From Plasmopara viticola (taxonomy: Eukaryota; Oomycota; Peronosporomycetes; Peronosporales; Peronosporaceae), in assembly GCA_001695595.3 (NCBI GenBank), contig MBPM02000018.1:620001-684000 (forward strand): 64,000 nucleotides of DNA. Reading direction: 5' to 3'. Within the stretch, counting starts at the first letter, position 1, and every line of letters starts with the position of its first letter. The notes beneath the pieces are model-generated. The model saw only the letters and a program-made list of their open reading frames with translations, ran no database searches and was not told the DNA's origin. Below are positions 1-11,456 of the stretch, one piece after another. A program made the position numbers and the translations under genes.

Positions 1-239
1 TTTTGCGCAATTTATAAAGCCACTTATCGGCAGTAGCAAAGAAAAACGTCCTCGAAAAGCTATCAAGCTTTTGAACGATCACCTAAGCTTCTTTGCCGGA
101 CTCAAACGTCGCTTGCAGTTCCACCTGCTCTCACTCTTCCGATCCTTTGAAATAATTCGGCTTTTCGAATGAATGCCTCAAACTTCGCATTAAAAAAATG
201 TTGTTTGAAAAGCAGGGAGAGCTGAAGTATTATACAACT

Positions 240-1041
240 TTTAGTGGTGGGAAGATGAAGCCAGCCGAGCTAAATTTCCCTGTTCGTGAGTGAGAGCTTC
301 TCGCTACCAAGCATACACTGTAGTACGGCGCATTTAGCCTCTCGGTTGACCATTTACGGTCGAAACGGATCATAAGAGTATTGATTTTATCCTGACGCAA
401 AAGACAACAAATTTCAGAGTGGCTCGACGTCCTAATGAGCTTACTAAGTTTCAGCCTTTGTTCAAGTGGTTTTGTGGTGAAACTTTAACCTTGGCTGATG
501 CATTGTCTTGCAGTCCGGAATCTAAGCTTATAGCTGCTTGAGTTAGCTTGCGAGGGCTACTGAAATTGGCTGAACTTGCGAGATCGTGACGACAATCAGG
601 ATAATAGGTCACAGTAATTCAAACCGCGAAGGCAATGTATTCGTGGAAATTGAGAACTAGAGTGGATCACAAGAAGTTAATTATAGAAAAGAATAAGCCA
701 AAGTATCTTTTGAAGGGTAATATTACCTATGACCAAATTGGCGAAAATAAATCTTCATTTTCTCGATGATGAAAATCCAAAAAATCGCTTGAAGTGTCGT
801 CCACTCAACACTGAGTGATTGAATTCAAATGTTGCATTTGTTGGAAATAGCCTACAATGGACGCGTGCAGTTCACAATTGAAGTGTCAACGTTTGAAACG
901 GATCTGTATTATTATCCTTATCTGCCTGATGTTGTGACATCAGATCTAAACTTTTACGAGTTGGAAAAGTCAGTCCATGGACGTTTGAGTCATCGAAATA
1001 TTTGGCTCAAGATATTAATGGACCCAACGAGTGAAGCATGA
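240..1041 (+). pseudogene. Ty3/gypsy pol relic: RNase H and integrase tail
   Basis: Decayed fragment of an LTR-retrotransposon polyprotein. Around 255-300 the translation reads like the start of a gypsy RNase H (KPAELNFPVRE, ELLATKHTL). From about 358 to 540 an open stretch contains VETDHKS, FILTQKT, ARRPNELTKFQPLFKW and LADALSCSPES, which matches the order of motifs at the end of Ty3/gypsy RNase H (TDHKSL, LTQK, RWxxxLxxFxxxxxW, ADALSRRP). A TGA stop follows. At 829-1041 a second stretch (AYNGRVQFTIEVSTFETDLYYYP) resembles the segment after the integrase core (EFAYNxxxHxSTxxSPFExxxGYxP). Only about 290 bp separate the two blocks, so most of the integrase core has been deleted. Several stops and frame changes make it non-functional. 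The element continues off the left edge; no LTR is visible here. Family call is confident, exact clade is not. Confidence 0.8.
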
Positions 1042-4000
1042 AGAGCATGGAGTAGCTGTACTTGTCCGATCCTTTTGAATTAGCGACATGCTGCTTTTGG
1101 GCGGCAAAAGTTTGCACATCCGTCACGAGGGTTTGGTCCGTTGAAATAACTCGCACCAAGAAATAAGGCCCATCTTCGATCATGAAGAAAGTTTTGCACA
1201 ACCCCCGTGAATGAGGTTATTGAAGGGATTAAAGCTGTGTCTGAAGGTCCCCGCTTTAGTGTTGAAGGCGTATCGAAAGCACCTCAAGTTTCGTCGTAAG
1301 GTAAAATGGTCATGTTAGTCGATTGCATTGAACTAAACCTTCTTGAAGTCCACGTAAGTACAAAAGGAACCCGCAGTGGAACATGTGGTGACTTGGTACA
1401 ACCAAGAACGAAGCCACTCGGAAGCTCGGAAAAATATCTGCTTCAGAGGGAGGTCATGTGACTAAGCTGTCGTCACCAACAAGCTAGCCGGCAGTGGCAA
1501 TTACGCCAGATTCTACATTGATCCAGAAATGCATATGAATTGGCACCATCCACAGTAATAAGTTGCTGCTGGGTTCAAGACCAAAAAACACGATGCTTAT
1601 GCGATCAACGTCCCTTTCATCCAGGATGTGTAAGAAAGTTCGTTGAAGAACAGGAAAACGATAGGCTTTGAAGTGATAGTAGTAGATGGCTGATTAGGCT
1701 TAGCAAAACAAGAATCCGTAAAATCTTTCCGTTTAGTCACTGCTCGATTTTTTCCAAGCGACAAACACTCTCTCTTCACCAAAATTGCCCTGCTCGCCGC
1801 CAAAGGCCAAGCCTCAACCGACAATCGACCACTCAAAAGCTTCCTTTACTTCTATGTTTAAAACGCCTTCGTGACTATGAATTTTTTTTGACCCGGGTAT
1901 ATGCAAGCGCAAATGACGCTTATAGCAGCATACGTAGATATCATCAAAGATGCTACCAAGGTTTCAAATGTAGCCGCCGATGGCGATGCTGAGCAAAAAT
2001 ACAAAGGTGCAGCCCGTGGAGTTTCAAAATACAGATTCCTGATAAGGCTGCCCCAAAGGCCAGTCAGAATATTAGCAGTATATATGTATGAAACACAATT
2101 AATGGCTGCGTTAAAGGGACTACTGATGCAATCAAGTAAGTGCATTCTATTAAAATGATACACACGCAGGTTGTGAAAAAGCTTTTGCTCCTTTTGATTC
2201 GGATGTTAGAAGTGACATCAAGCTTTTAGAAAAAACAAACTATATAGGCTTCAAATTTTCGAGTACTCTCCTCATCTTCTGTAGATACAAAATGTTTACA
2301 AGCTCATCGCAAAGCTAGGAAAATCTCGTAGGTATAAGCATGCTGTATTATGCGTAACGGTAGCTAATGACAATTTTGATGGAACAAATATTTCCATACC
2401 AGGTGGTAACAAATTGATGGGTTACTTGCTATCTGCAACAAGCTGCACCAAGAAGTGTGGCTTTAGTCGTCGAGAATGTATTGCGGCTGTATTTGTAAGT
2501 TCAAAATAAATGCAAAAGCTGCGTACAGTCTGTTGTTAATGAATTGTATCAATTAAGTGAGCAGATAAGCGTTTAAATTTACAATGTTTTCTTACGTTTG
2601 TCCATTATGCCGTATGTATCCATGCAATGTCATGTTTACCGTTGAGTAACGGTAATGTCGAAGCCAGCAATTTTCTACACCTTCTTGTTGTGTAAATAAA
2701 TAAGCTTTTTAGCACTGCGTATTCAAATGCAATGCAGAATAACGCATGGTAAGATTTACAGCCTATAAGCGACTTGAGCAACCGCAAAAGACAAAAACCC
2801 AACTGTAAATGAAGAGCTGAAAGGGTTTTCCTCAAGATTACGCTTATGGACGACGATAAACCTGGTGCTTATGCAAGCGAAAGCAACTAGAATAAAGCAT
2901 ATACGGAGCTTCAACAGGTTGGCGCGCAAACAAATGTCGGTAAAAATGAAAAATCTCACTCCAAAAACAAAATCAGCAATGATTTGGATAGCTGCTCAGC
3001 AAGCTAGAAGCTTATATGAAAAGTCATATGATGGAGGATCTCACAATAATCTCAAGATTTTGAAAAGTTACACGGCGCCTTGAACTCACGCCTCATGAAG
3101 GGGTACTTTGATAGCCGTATGAGCTTGCTAAGTTTGTGCCAGTCGGCTGGGCTAGCTTTCTCCTCCGGTAGACCTTAACTTAATAAGCGTCTAGTCCCGT
3201 GGCTCTGTTTTAAAGAAACGTAGAATGCATTCTTTGCGCCGTTTGGATATCTTTAGACGCCACAAACCTGCCAGGTTTGTAATTGCTGCTGCCTAGCTTT
3301 TTTTTGACGAACTTCTTTTAGGAGGTAAAGATGATTATAGACGATCACGTTGTCCGGCCAAGACTGGCCTCCGGGTGCGTAAGGCAAAGTATTTGTGTGA
3401 GCCAAAAACACTAACCAGAACGCGTACGATTTAAACCAACACTCACCAATTCGGCACGCACTTCATGGACTTGCCTCCCTCTTGTTGCATACTCTTCGTC
3501 GATGCTGGTTCCGTTAGCGGCCGATAAGCATTTTAAAGTGATATTGTTCTCTCTGCAGTCCAAATTTTTTTTGCCTTCATTGAAATGCTAAAATCTGATC
3601 TCGCTTTTCATCCTCTGCCAATCTCATGATCTCCTTGTCAAATTCCTTTTTCAAAGAGATTTCTACGGATATACACGTGCGGTGAACGTGCTCATTTGTC
3701 CCTGTTTATCCAGCTGACTGGAGTGATAGGTCACTGTGGACGCTCATGGCATATATATCAGTGCATTTCTGCTGCAGAATCAAGCGGTCCCGGCAGTGCA
3801 GAAGTGGCTTGGGACGAGGACACACGGAGGTTTTGTCGTATTCTCATCCAAACGTCCTACATAATGACGATCAGTCTCAAGAGAGAACCACGAGTTGGAG
3901 AGACCACAAATTTACTCGTAGTTTACATGAGAGTAGCAATACCGATCTGACCAAGTCGTCGGAGATAAATTCTGACCATGATACTGCTGGCAGCATGCCG

Positions 4001-7000
4001 GGCTTAGCGGCATGACAATTGAAAGATGATCGAGCGCAGTACTCTACCAAAGCTTCACTATTCGGCCTCTCGATGTCAATTAGCTTGCGTCGGGCGGACT
4101 CTATTGTTGCTCCTTAAGTGGCGCTCATTGACGGTGACGCATCACAATTGGTCGGAAGTTCATGCGCTGTCGTAAGAATTAACCAACTTAGTAAAGGCTT
4201 GACAAACAACTTCTCCCGATGTATCAGTCACTCAGCAAAACTTGCTTTGGATGCGTGCATTCTGTTGCAAAACCGAATGAATGCGCACTCGAAAGATGGA
4301 GCGTTTCGTGTGATACATCAATCGTTGTAAAGCTGTGAGGCTCTAGAACCGCCAAGAGTGGTCTCGCATCGCACTTAAAAAAAATTGGGTGGCCACTACT
4401 GAGAAATCTAAGATGTGTAAGGCTCGATGTCGCTGTCCAAAGCGCCAGATTGCTTTAAAGGCTCCAATTTCCAATCATGCTTATCATCACCAGTGACAAT
4501 GTTGCACCTTTCGCGCTTAGGCTATCATGGTAGCTGATGGTACCGATGCTACTTTTGATGTCACTGATTCTGTCAAGGTTGGTCAATGGTTCTCGTGCGA
4601 TTTGCAGTGGCTGTCAATACTCCTTGGTCTAGTCTCCGCATACTGCTCACACTTTCGAGTCTTATATACAATTGCAGCAGCTGAGTAAACGCCAAGAGAT
4701 GAGGCTATCGTAACCAATCTGCTCCTTATTTAAACGGAGGAATATTTAATGCTGGAGTATTATATTACTAGAGAAGTGGGGGCTATATGCTCTTAAGGTC
4801 TTTTTGTTGTAAATCATGAGTCAGAGCAGATTTGATAAAGTCTCTGTCTTAATTACCGAGAAAAATTAAACGATGGACACTCTTGGTTCGTTTCACTTCC
4901 CGCTGCAGATACACCAGAAAACTTGCATAGCTCAACGAAATTTGTCTTTTGAAGATAAATACTCAATTAGTACGAGGTGTGGGGAGTATGTGTGAGCAAA
5001 AAAGGCAAAATTACACCAATTTTGTATGCTTGAGTCTATTCTCAGTCTCTAGTAGTAGCTAGCGATTGTCGAAAAAAAGCTGAAGGGGCGATTGTCCTAC
5101 CAGTAGAGCAGCGACAACAAGACCAGATTAGCGCTCGCAATCAGAAGCCTCGTTTCGAACATTATTGAAACAACAACAAACTTATATTTGAGACCGACCT
5201 ATTAACTTGGTCACCAGGACAAAACCAAATATTGTTAAGTCATATCAACGAAGCTAAGGATATTGGCAACATGTTTGCATATGGGCGATCTGTTATAGTA
5301 GATACCGCTCGTCATCTTGCATGCAATGGGCAGCTTCTTGATTAAATTAGCTGAGAATTTGCGTTCGGTCTCGCCTAGACATTTGAAGTTCGGGACTAAA
5401 GCATCAAAGTTGACATTCGGCGGTGTCCCACTCGCATTGTTCATTTCCGCATGTTGATCAGATCATCATACGCCTGATTACATACTTACTTCTTGCTGAT
5501 TTAAATAATTAATCACGGTTAATTTATTGAATAAGTAGCTATGGTTTACCTAACAATGCGGCCGATCTCATACGTTGGTCGTCGGTGCGCAATCCGAAGA
5601 TGCAATCCGATTGTACTCTCGCAATATTAAATGTAGCTAAATCAGTGATAGCGCTAAACCTCCAACCGATCAGGGCTGGTAAAACCAACGATCACTTTGT
5701 TTTATAATTCACTCAAAGTGAGGTCGGATTGACATTGTACTCACGCCCTGATAACCCAAAAAGATCGAGGCACACCGATCAACGATCCAGCCGATTATGC
5801 TATGATGCTCTTTTGAAGAATTAGGGCTGATCGGATGCGCTACCTGACTTTAACAGTTTTTTAGTACGCAATCAAAATCGGGAAGTTAGTTGCGTAACAA
5901 ATTAAGGGATCAACTAATGGTTTTCGACTGAGAATCATTTACACTATACATTTTTGACACCACATCTAATCCAATATCTGATAGTCCTTATCAAATGCTT
6001 TGCCATAGTTTGGTCATCAAACTACTTCTTCTGACCACCAATAGAAGGCACCAGCGTGTTCGAGAAAGGTGGCCGTGTGAAGGACGAGAGGGTGCAGTTT
6101 CTAGCTGCAAAGCGATGAAAGAAAGTAACTTAGAGCTATTGGCGCTGCGAAATGCAGCCAAGAATTAGAAAGTATGAAGCATAGTTACGAAGTGTGTTGC
6201 GAGGTGACGCATTCGTAAACATTTGAAGTCATTAGAGATTTGGCAGCTTTATTGGTTGCGGTCTATCCGTTCGTGAATGCATTTGAGGTAGTCTAGGTTG
6301 CAAGGTAAAGTAATTGACCTCTGCTAGCTCTATCCCCACTGCAATTTTCATGCCATTTGGTAACTAACGTTGCAGACTGAACTAAAGAAAAAGATCGCAT
6401 CAAAATGCAAGACGACACGAACATTTACACCACAATAAACACAGGATCGTGCTCTTTAACGAGTTCGGTGGAATTACCGAGCGATGACTTATAGTAATGC
6501 CGTATCGTGAAGCTTTCAAAGCCCCGCAGGGAAGCAATTTTGTACTATGTTTGACTCAGACAAAGATGCAAATTTAATTGCTGCACGATTGTTGAGGACT
6601 TGGTCTCGAAATCAGTTAACGTTTCTTAAGGCATACGAATTGCACTGAGCGCAAGAGGTCAGAAAGACTTAAAATGCCAACAGCAATACTGTCGTATCTC
6701 CCCGCGATTTAAGCGCTAGCGGAAGAATACTTAAGGGATTGCTCACAAAGACTGTCTAGTACACTTACAGCTTCGACGAGCCTCCATTTCTCATGTTGCG
6801 GACGGAATTCAGCGATGAGCTTGTCGTTAGATTCAACCGTATCACTTCAGCACATTGTTGTGCACAATCCCATTTTAAAAGGATAGAGACAGTTGTGGGC
6901 TCTTTATTTTATTTGTAGAAGCGTGAGCAAGACACGACAACACTAGCCTTCCAAACTGGCGTTTTAATATCTTGCAAAACGTGGAGGTATTCAGCGATGC

Positions 7001-7161
7001 AAAAAGTGAGCATTCTTTGCGCACAAGTATTCAAAGGGTGTCATTAATAGGTCGTTTTTACATGCTCAATTTCTATTACTCTTTCTTAGGCTGTACCGGG
7101 ATACATTGTGTTGCCGGTCATGTCTGGCCATAAGTGCGGAACAAGTACGAAATTTAATATA
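1042..7161. other. Long intergenic stretch without a recognisable gene
   Basis: About 6 kb of AT-rich DNA. Only short open frames occur and none resembles a protein I recognise. Between about 1,380 and 2,160 the plus strand keeps one loosely consistent frame interrupted by stops, which may be another decayed gene or the tail of the gypsy relic. Around 5,235-5,444 (minus) and 4,118-4,330 (plus) there are isolated frames of about 70 codons with no family signal. No tRNA or rRNA was seen. Confidence 0.5.
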
Positions 7162-7169
7162 ACAAAAGG

Positions 7170-7225
7170 GGAAATGATACCGGGCAGGCACTTTTCGCTA
7201 ATGGGCAGGCACTGATGTTCATATG
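7170..7225 (+). repeat. Left terminal inverted repeat of the MULE
   Basis: A 56-bp arm that matches the complement of 10063-10118 at all but two positions. Inside each arm the 10-mer GGGCAGGCAC occurs twice as a direct repeat (starting at 7183 and 7204), about 21 bp apart. Such a repeated subterminal motif is a plausible transposase binding site; that role is inferred, not shown. Confidence 0.9.
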
Positions 7226-7547
7226 GAACCCCGAAATGCATTCCCATGCGAGAAATAGATACCACATGCTAGCTATGAATTTTGTGAGAGAAACTCATAC
7301 ATTCTACGTAGCAAACATGTGATGATGATGATTTCTTGCGCACGGAACATCGTTTAAAACACCCAAACTTGACGTGGACATTGACATTGACGTCGATGTC
7401 AGCGTCCCTCTACCGTATTAAATCCATCATCCAAGGCGCATAGTTTACGAGGGAGTGCCATACATTACACGCGCACGCGATGGTTTATAAAATAGTCGGG
7501 GGGGGGACCTTACAACTTGGAAGATTTACCTTGGAACAGAACATCAA

Positions 7548-9880
7548 CTAGTACATCCAAACAGCATTGGCATTGACATTGGCATCATCGGCTTGCTCAT
7601 ATTTCAGCATTCGCACCTCCTCTTCCCTCAAATCAGTCCGAGCTCGCAGCGCTGCGTCTGCTTCTACAGCGTCTTCTTGCGTTGCAGGTGCAGTTACAGC
7701 AGGTGCAGGTGAAGGTGCGAGCTGCAAGGATGGTTGCGATGCCGAGGATGCGATACCAGTGCACGTCGTCGTCGCGATGCCGCAGGTTGTGACGCAGATA
7801 TCACGGTTGGATTGGGACACGTGCGTGAATTGTGGCCTTGTTGCCGGAAGTTCTCGCACGAGTTACCTCCTGTTGGGTTCTCTACGAAAGCATTCTCGAC
7901 GTGCTCGAATGCAGAGAGATCGCGACGGGTGCTGTTGCTGTTGCGATTGTCGTTGTTGCGGTTCAAAGCGCCAGGAGGTCGGCCACGGCGGCGAACTCTG
8001 GCAGGGTCACGGATCTCATCGCTTGGTATTGCCGCTAAATGTTGCAAAAGCACGCATTTCCGGTGTACGAGGCATCTTCCAACTGCTCTGTCATGTGCTT
8101 GATCGCAGCAGCAACTTGATTTTGCAAAGGAAGAACAGGAGCTGAAATTTAGTCACTTTAGGTGGTTGTACCAACCAACAATGCTGATGGAAATGGTTCA
8201 TAGTCAACTGTACTCGAGATTAGCGAAGAGCATGCCTGCAAGGTTACCCAAAAGACGCCGAAAATATGCCTTGGCACGCTCGCAAACTAACATCAACAGG
8301 TGCATCAAAGTCATCGTCAATTGCTTCTGGGTTGACGTCGATATCGATATCGAGGAGGCCGCGTCACCATCAGCAACAACAACAGAATCAGTATCAGCAG
8401 CGTCAGCATCAGCGTCAGTCAAAAAGCGCCGCCGATACTGTTTGTAGCATAGTCACAATCCAGCTACAGAAATCATTGTCATGACCCGCACAAATCGATG
8501 TCCAAAACGCATATTTGCAACTGATCTTTCAACATTGTTCTGATGGTGGATGGCGTTGAGCTGGCCGTGGCATGCTAGCCGCAGTGCTGTTTCCACGGAG
8601 AGAAGATCGCCCGTAGAGACTGAAAGCCAAGTCTTCAACGAGTGATGCGCAGACTCAACCCGGGAGGTGGTGACATGCCCGTAATGTCTAACACCATGCA
8701 AGAAACAAGACACAAATCTCTTCGTGTGGATAAGCCAGATATCTTCAACGTAACGCAACACAACGGCAGGATACTTCCCTCGCATCATGTCAAGCTGCGT
8801 ATTGTATTTGTCAATGCTGGAGTTGCTGACAAGGCAATTCCAGTCCCTAGCGAATACATCGTATGCCTCGTTGTGTACGAAATACCGGCGAGTTTTAGCC
8901 TTGATGTTTTTGTTGATGTGCCATCTGCATAATAATCGATGGGAGTCGGGAAATACAGCAGCAAGGGTGTTCGTCAGCGCCAGTTCGCGATCGGTGACAA
9001 ATACAACATCATCGTTGTTGTTGCCGATTATGCCGTATTCCTTGAAGACAATGCTGACATGCCTCATCGACCAGACCTAATTATCCTCCCTTTCGGCGTT
9101 CATAAAGTAGCAAACGTAAATGTCTGGTTTGTAAAGGTGACACCAACGATATGCAGAAGAGGCAGTCCAAATTCGTTTGTCTTGTACGTCGCGTTAATCG
9201 ACCAAACCCGGCAAGCCGAGAACCTCTCGCAGATTTCTTTGGCGCAAGGTGGTACAATCAGTAGATAGGACAGCTGCTGCTGGTAATCTAGCTGCGTAAA
9301 GTATGTTGCTGTAGGCGCAAGGCTGTCAAGTAGATCTTTTATTGGCGTACGACCCGCAAGGAATCTAAGCGTTCGGCCTGCCGCAAGTTGTAGATATCTC
9401 TGGCCGTAATGGGGACGTTGTCGTCCCACAAGTCTGTAACAATTCTTGCGGGTTTGACGCGCTTGCGGAGGTCAGAAAGTAAACCTTGGCGCTGCTCTTC
9501 TGTCAGTTGACGGCCTTTGGGGTGTACCGATTTGTGTGCGAAGGGTGGATGGTTGTGCTCTCCATGCTGTACCACGATTTTCCAGACAGTTCGCTCCTTA
9601 TTGCTGTCGATTTTGAGCCGGAACAAACAGCCAGAGCTTCTACTTGGTCTGATACGTTAACGGCTAGCTTCTGAGCTCCCAGCACCGATAGAGGCAGGAT
9701 TCTTGTGACATGAGCATACAAGAACAATGTTCTTGACGTCGTCTGTTGTCGGATCGTTCTTGTAGTAGTACGTGTGTTTGACTGACACAATAAACCCCTC
9801 ATTTCCGAGCTCCGTGTTTACAGTTTTGCGTGCGTCCTTGAAGAGCTGAAGACACGGTGGCCAAGAGTTTGCAGGGTATT
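7548..9880 (-). pseudogene. MULE transposase, frame-broken
   Basis: Read on the minus strand, the order of domains is that of an oomycete MULE transposase. At 9850-9660 an N-terminal FAR1/WRKY-like zinc-binding part shows NEGFIVSVKHTYYYK and VLVCSCHKN, followed by an in-frame stop near 9650. At 9626-9339 comes VVQHGEHNHPP (the HNH end of the zinc motif). A frameshift leads to 9429-9100 with INATYKTNEFGLPLLHIVG (start of the DDE core). A second shift leads to 9067-8453 with DVVFVTDRELALTNTL and HRLLCRWHINKN, the core transposase signature. Further stops lie at 8453 and near 8204. The tail (8053-7694) has an AT-hook-like RRRGRPPG and a zinc-knuckle-like CENFRQQGHNSRTC in which the second cysteine is Phe. 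Three frames and several stops are needed, so it is a pseudogene. Confidence 0.88.
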
Positions 9881-10062
9881 CATGGTGATGTTATCGCGGA
9901 AGATTACGTCAAAGTTGCGTGGAAAGTCGCGGTTTTAACGTCGAAAAGTAGTTTTGAGGATAAGTTGCATCTGAGATCGGTGTAGCTTATGAGAATTGAT
10001 ATCATGACTGAGAATTAACCCTCCAGCCAATCACAGAGAAGAAATGCCAATCGATTTAATCT

Positions 10063-10118
10063 ATATAAACATCAGTGCCTGCCCGTTAGCGAAAAGTGCC
10101 TGCCCGGTATCATTTCCC
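10063..10118 (-). repeat. Right terminal inverted repeat of the MULE
   Basis: Partner of the left arm at 7170-7225, 56 bp with two mismatches, including both copies of the GTGCCTGCCC motif on this strand. The near-identity of the arms contrasts with the heavy decay of the coding part. Confidence 0.9.
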
Positions 10119-10339
10119 TACAAAAGAGTAAGGTTTTAATGACGACATTCTTCTGTTTTACCTCTTGTCCTGTTACATGTATTGACATGAACCAGGTTCT
10201 CGATACATGGACGATACAAATGTTCGCTTGCGAAAGGTATTTGTAACTTTAATAGCCTTACCCTTTTAGACAATGGGTATAGGCAGTCAAAGCATTAAAA
10301 TAAATTGATCGCTTATATTATCTTCGCCTTTGGATTCGC

Positions 10340-11143
10340 TTACTGTGGAGGGTGATGAAATTCAATAAATCCTACATACACGAGAGCCCCGAGCACCGCG
10401 CCTAGAAACGGACCTACGATGGGAATCCAGAAATATCCGCCATGGGATGAAAATACCTTCCAGCCCCAGCCACCCAAAAACGTGAGAAGACGCGGTCCAA
10501 AATCTCGAGCAGGATTAAGAGCACAGCCACCGAACGACATGCAAATGCTTGTCAAAAGGAGCCCTACGGCTGCAGGAAAATTGTAGACACTAGCGGGCTT
10601 GTTGATCTGGTCACACAGTGCAAAGATACCACCAACTAGCAACGCCGTACCAATGACTTCATTGGCAAACGCGGCCCGGTTCGGAACTTGGGCGTTTGGG
10701 TACGTCGCAAAGATACTTTGCGTGAACTCACGTTCGGGATCAATAATGTCGAACCATGGGTAGTAGACAATGTAGAGGACCAAAGCAGCAGTGAAGGCTC
10801 CCAACGTCTGTGCAAGAATGTAGCCGGGCACCTTGCGCCACTCGAAGCGCTTGAATAGTGCCATAGTTACACTAAACGCAGGATTGAGATGACCTCCGCT
10901 TACGCCACCCGAGACGTGGACCCCAAAGAGGAGTGCAATGCCCCAGCAAAGGTTCATTGATAGCGAGTCATCCGCAACTCGCTTGGTGAGTACGAATTGT
11001 GCCGCAGAACCGTTTCCGACTAACACGAGGATAAAAGTGCCAATGAATTCAGCCATGTAAGCCCGCATATTCTGGTTACGAATGGCGTAGGGAGCCAATC
11101 GCGCATTGCCTTCAAGGTCTGCATATTCTCCAAACTTCGACAT
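10340..11143 (-). CDS. Aquaglyceroporin (MIP family) with altered selectivity filter
   Basis: Integral membrane channel for water, glycerol or other small solutes, 267 residues from the chosen start. I chose the ATG at 11143 (MSKFGEYADLEG) because it aligns with the starts of the two paralogues next door; an ATG three codons upstream and one at 11242 are also in frame. Both pore boxes are present: SGGHLNPAF and CALNPARDFGPR. The Asp after the second NPAR is typical of aquaglyceroporins. Compared with the neighbours it lacks three residues just before the second NPA (FGGCALNPA against FGLDTGYALNPA). Aligned to E. coli GlpF, the selectivity-filter positions are Trp, Cys, Cys, Arg instead of the paralogues' Trp, Gly, Tyr, Arg. 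Six hydrophobic helices can be followed. No intron. It lies 313 bp downstream of the second copy in the same orientation, so a tandem duplicate. Confidence 0.93.
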   Translation of the reverse strand: MSKFGEYADLEGNARLAPYAIRNQNMRAYMAEFIGTFILVLVGNGSAAQFVLTKRVADDSLSMNLCWGIALLFGVHVSGGVSGGHLNPAFSVTMALFKRFEWRKVPGYILAQTLGAFTAALVLYIVYYPWFDIIDPEREFTQSIFATYPNAQVPNRAAFANEVIGTALLVGGIFALCDQINKPASVYNFPAAVGLLLTSICMSFGGCALNPARDFGPRLLTFLGGWGWKVFSSHGGYFWIPIVGPFLGAVLGALVYVGFIEFHHPPQ

Positions 11144-11456
11144 AAAATTCATGATCGAAGTGAGTCTTTGCGCTGCTCGTGTGAATAAAGTCGGCGAAGG
11201 TAATTTGAAGACTGAAGATGATTGCTGACATTGGAAAAACATTGGACAAACTTAGCATCTCGAGCCTCGTGTCTTATCTTGCGGCGATATCGATGGTGCC
11301 GTCTAAAATTAAGTTTTAGTACTTGTACTGGTAACCCCACTCCTACATTATGTTACGTAGTATAATAGCTTGTGAACTAATAAGAAATTGAATTGAAGTA
11401 GTATGCGCTATATTGACAGACTGTTATGTCTAAAAATCACACTAATTCCCACCTAA

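Larger units (their letters stand above)
7170..10118 (-). mobile_element. Mutator-like DNA transposon (MULE), complete but inactive
   Basis: A 2.95-kb element bounded by long terminal inverted repeats and containing a MULE-type transposase relic on the minus strand. The outer ends read GGGAAATGATACC at 7170 and its complement ending at 10118. The flanks carry a probable target-site duplication: aacaaaag at 7162-7169 and tacaaaag at 10119-10126, 7 of 8 bases equal, in the 8-10 bp range known for Mutator-like elements. The transposase is broken by stops and frameshifts, so the copy cannot move by itself. It could still be mobilised in trans because both ends look intact. Confidence 0.9.

Noticed and set aside
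7494..7508. Run of G as a possible telomeric or regulatory signal
   Set aside because: Simple homopolymer inside the MULE; no repeated telomere unit around it.
7567..8145. Open frame of 192 codons on the plus strand
   Set aside because: Lies antisense to the MULE transposase tail; composition (Ser/Cys/Arg-rich) is that of a shadow of simple-repeat coding sequence.
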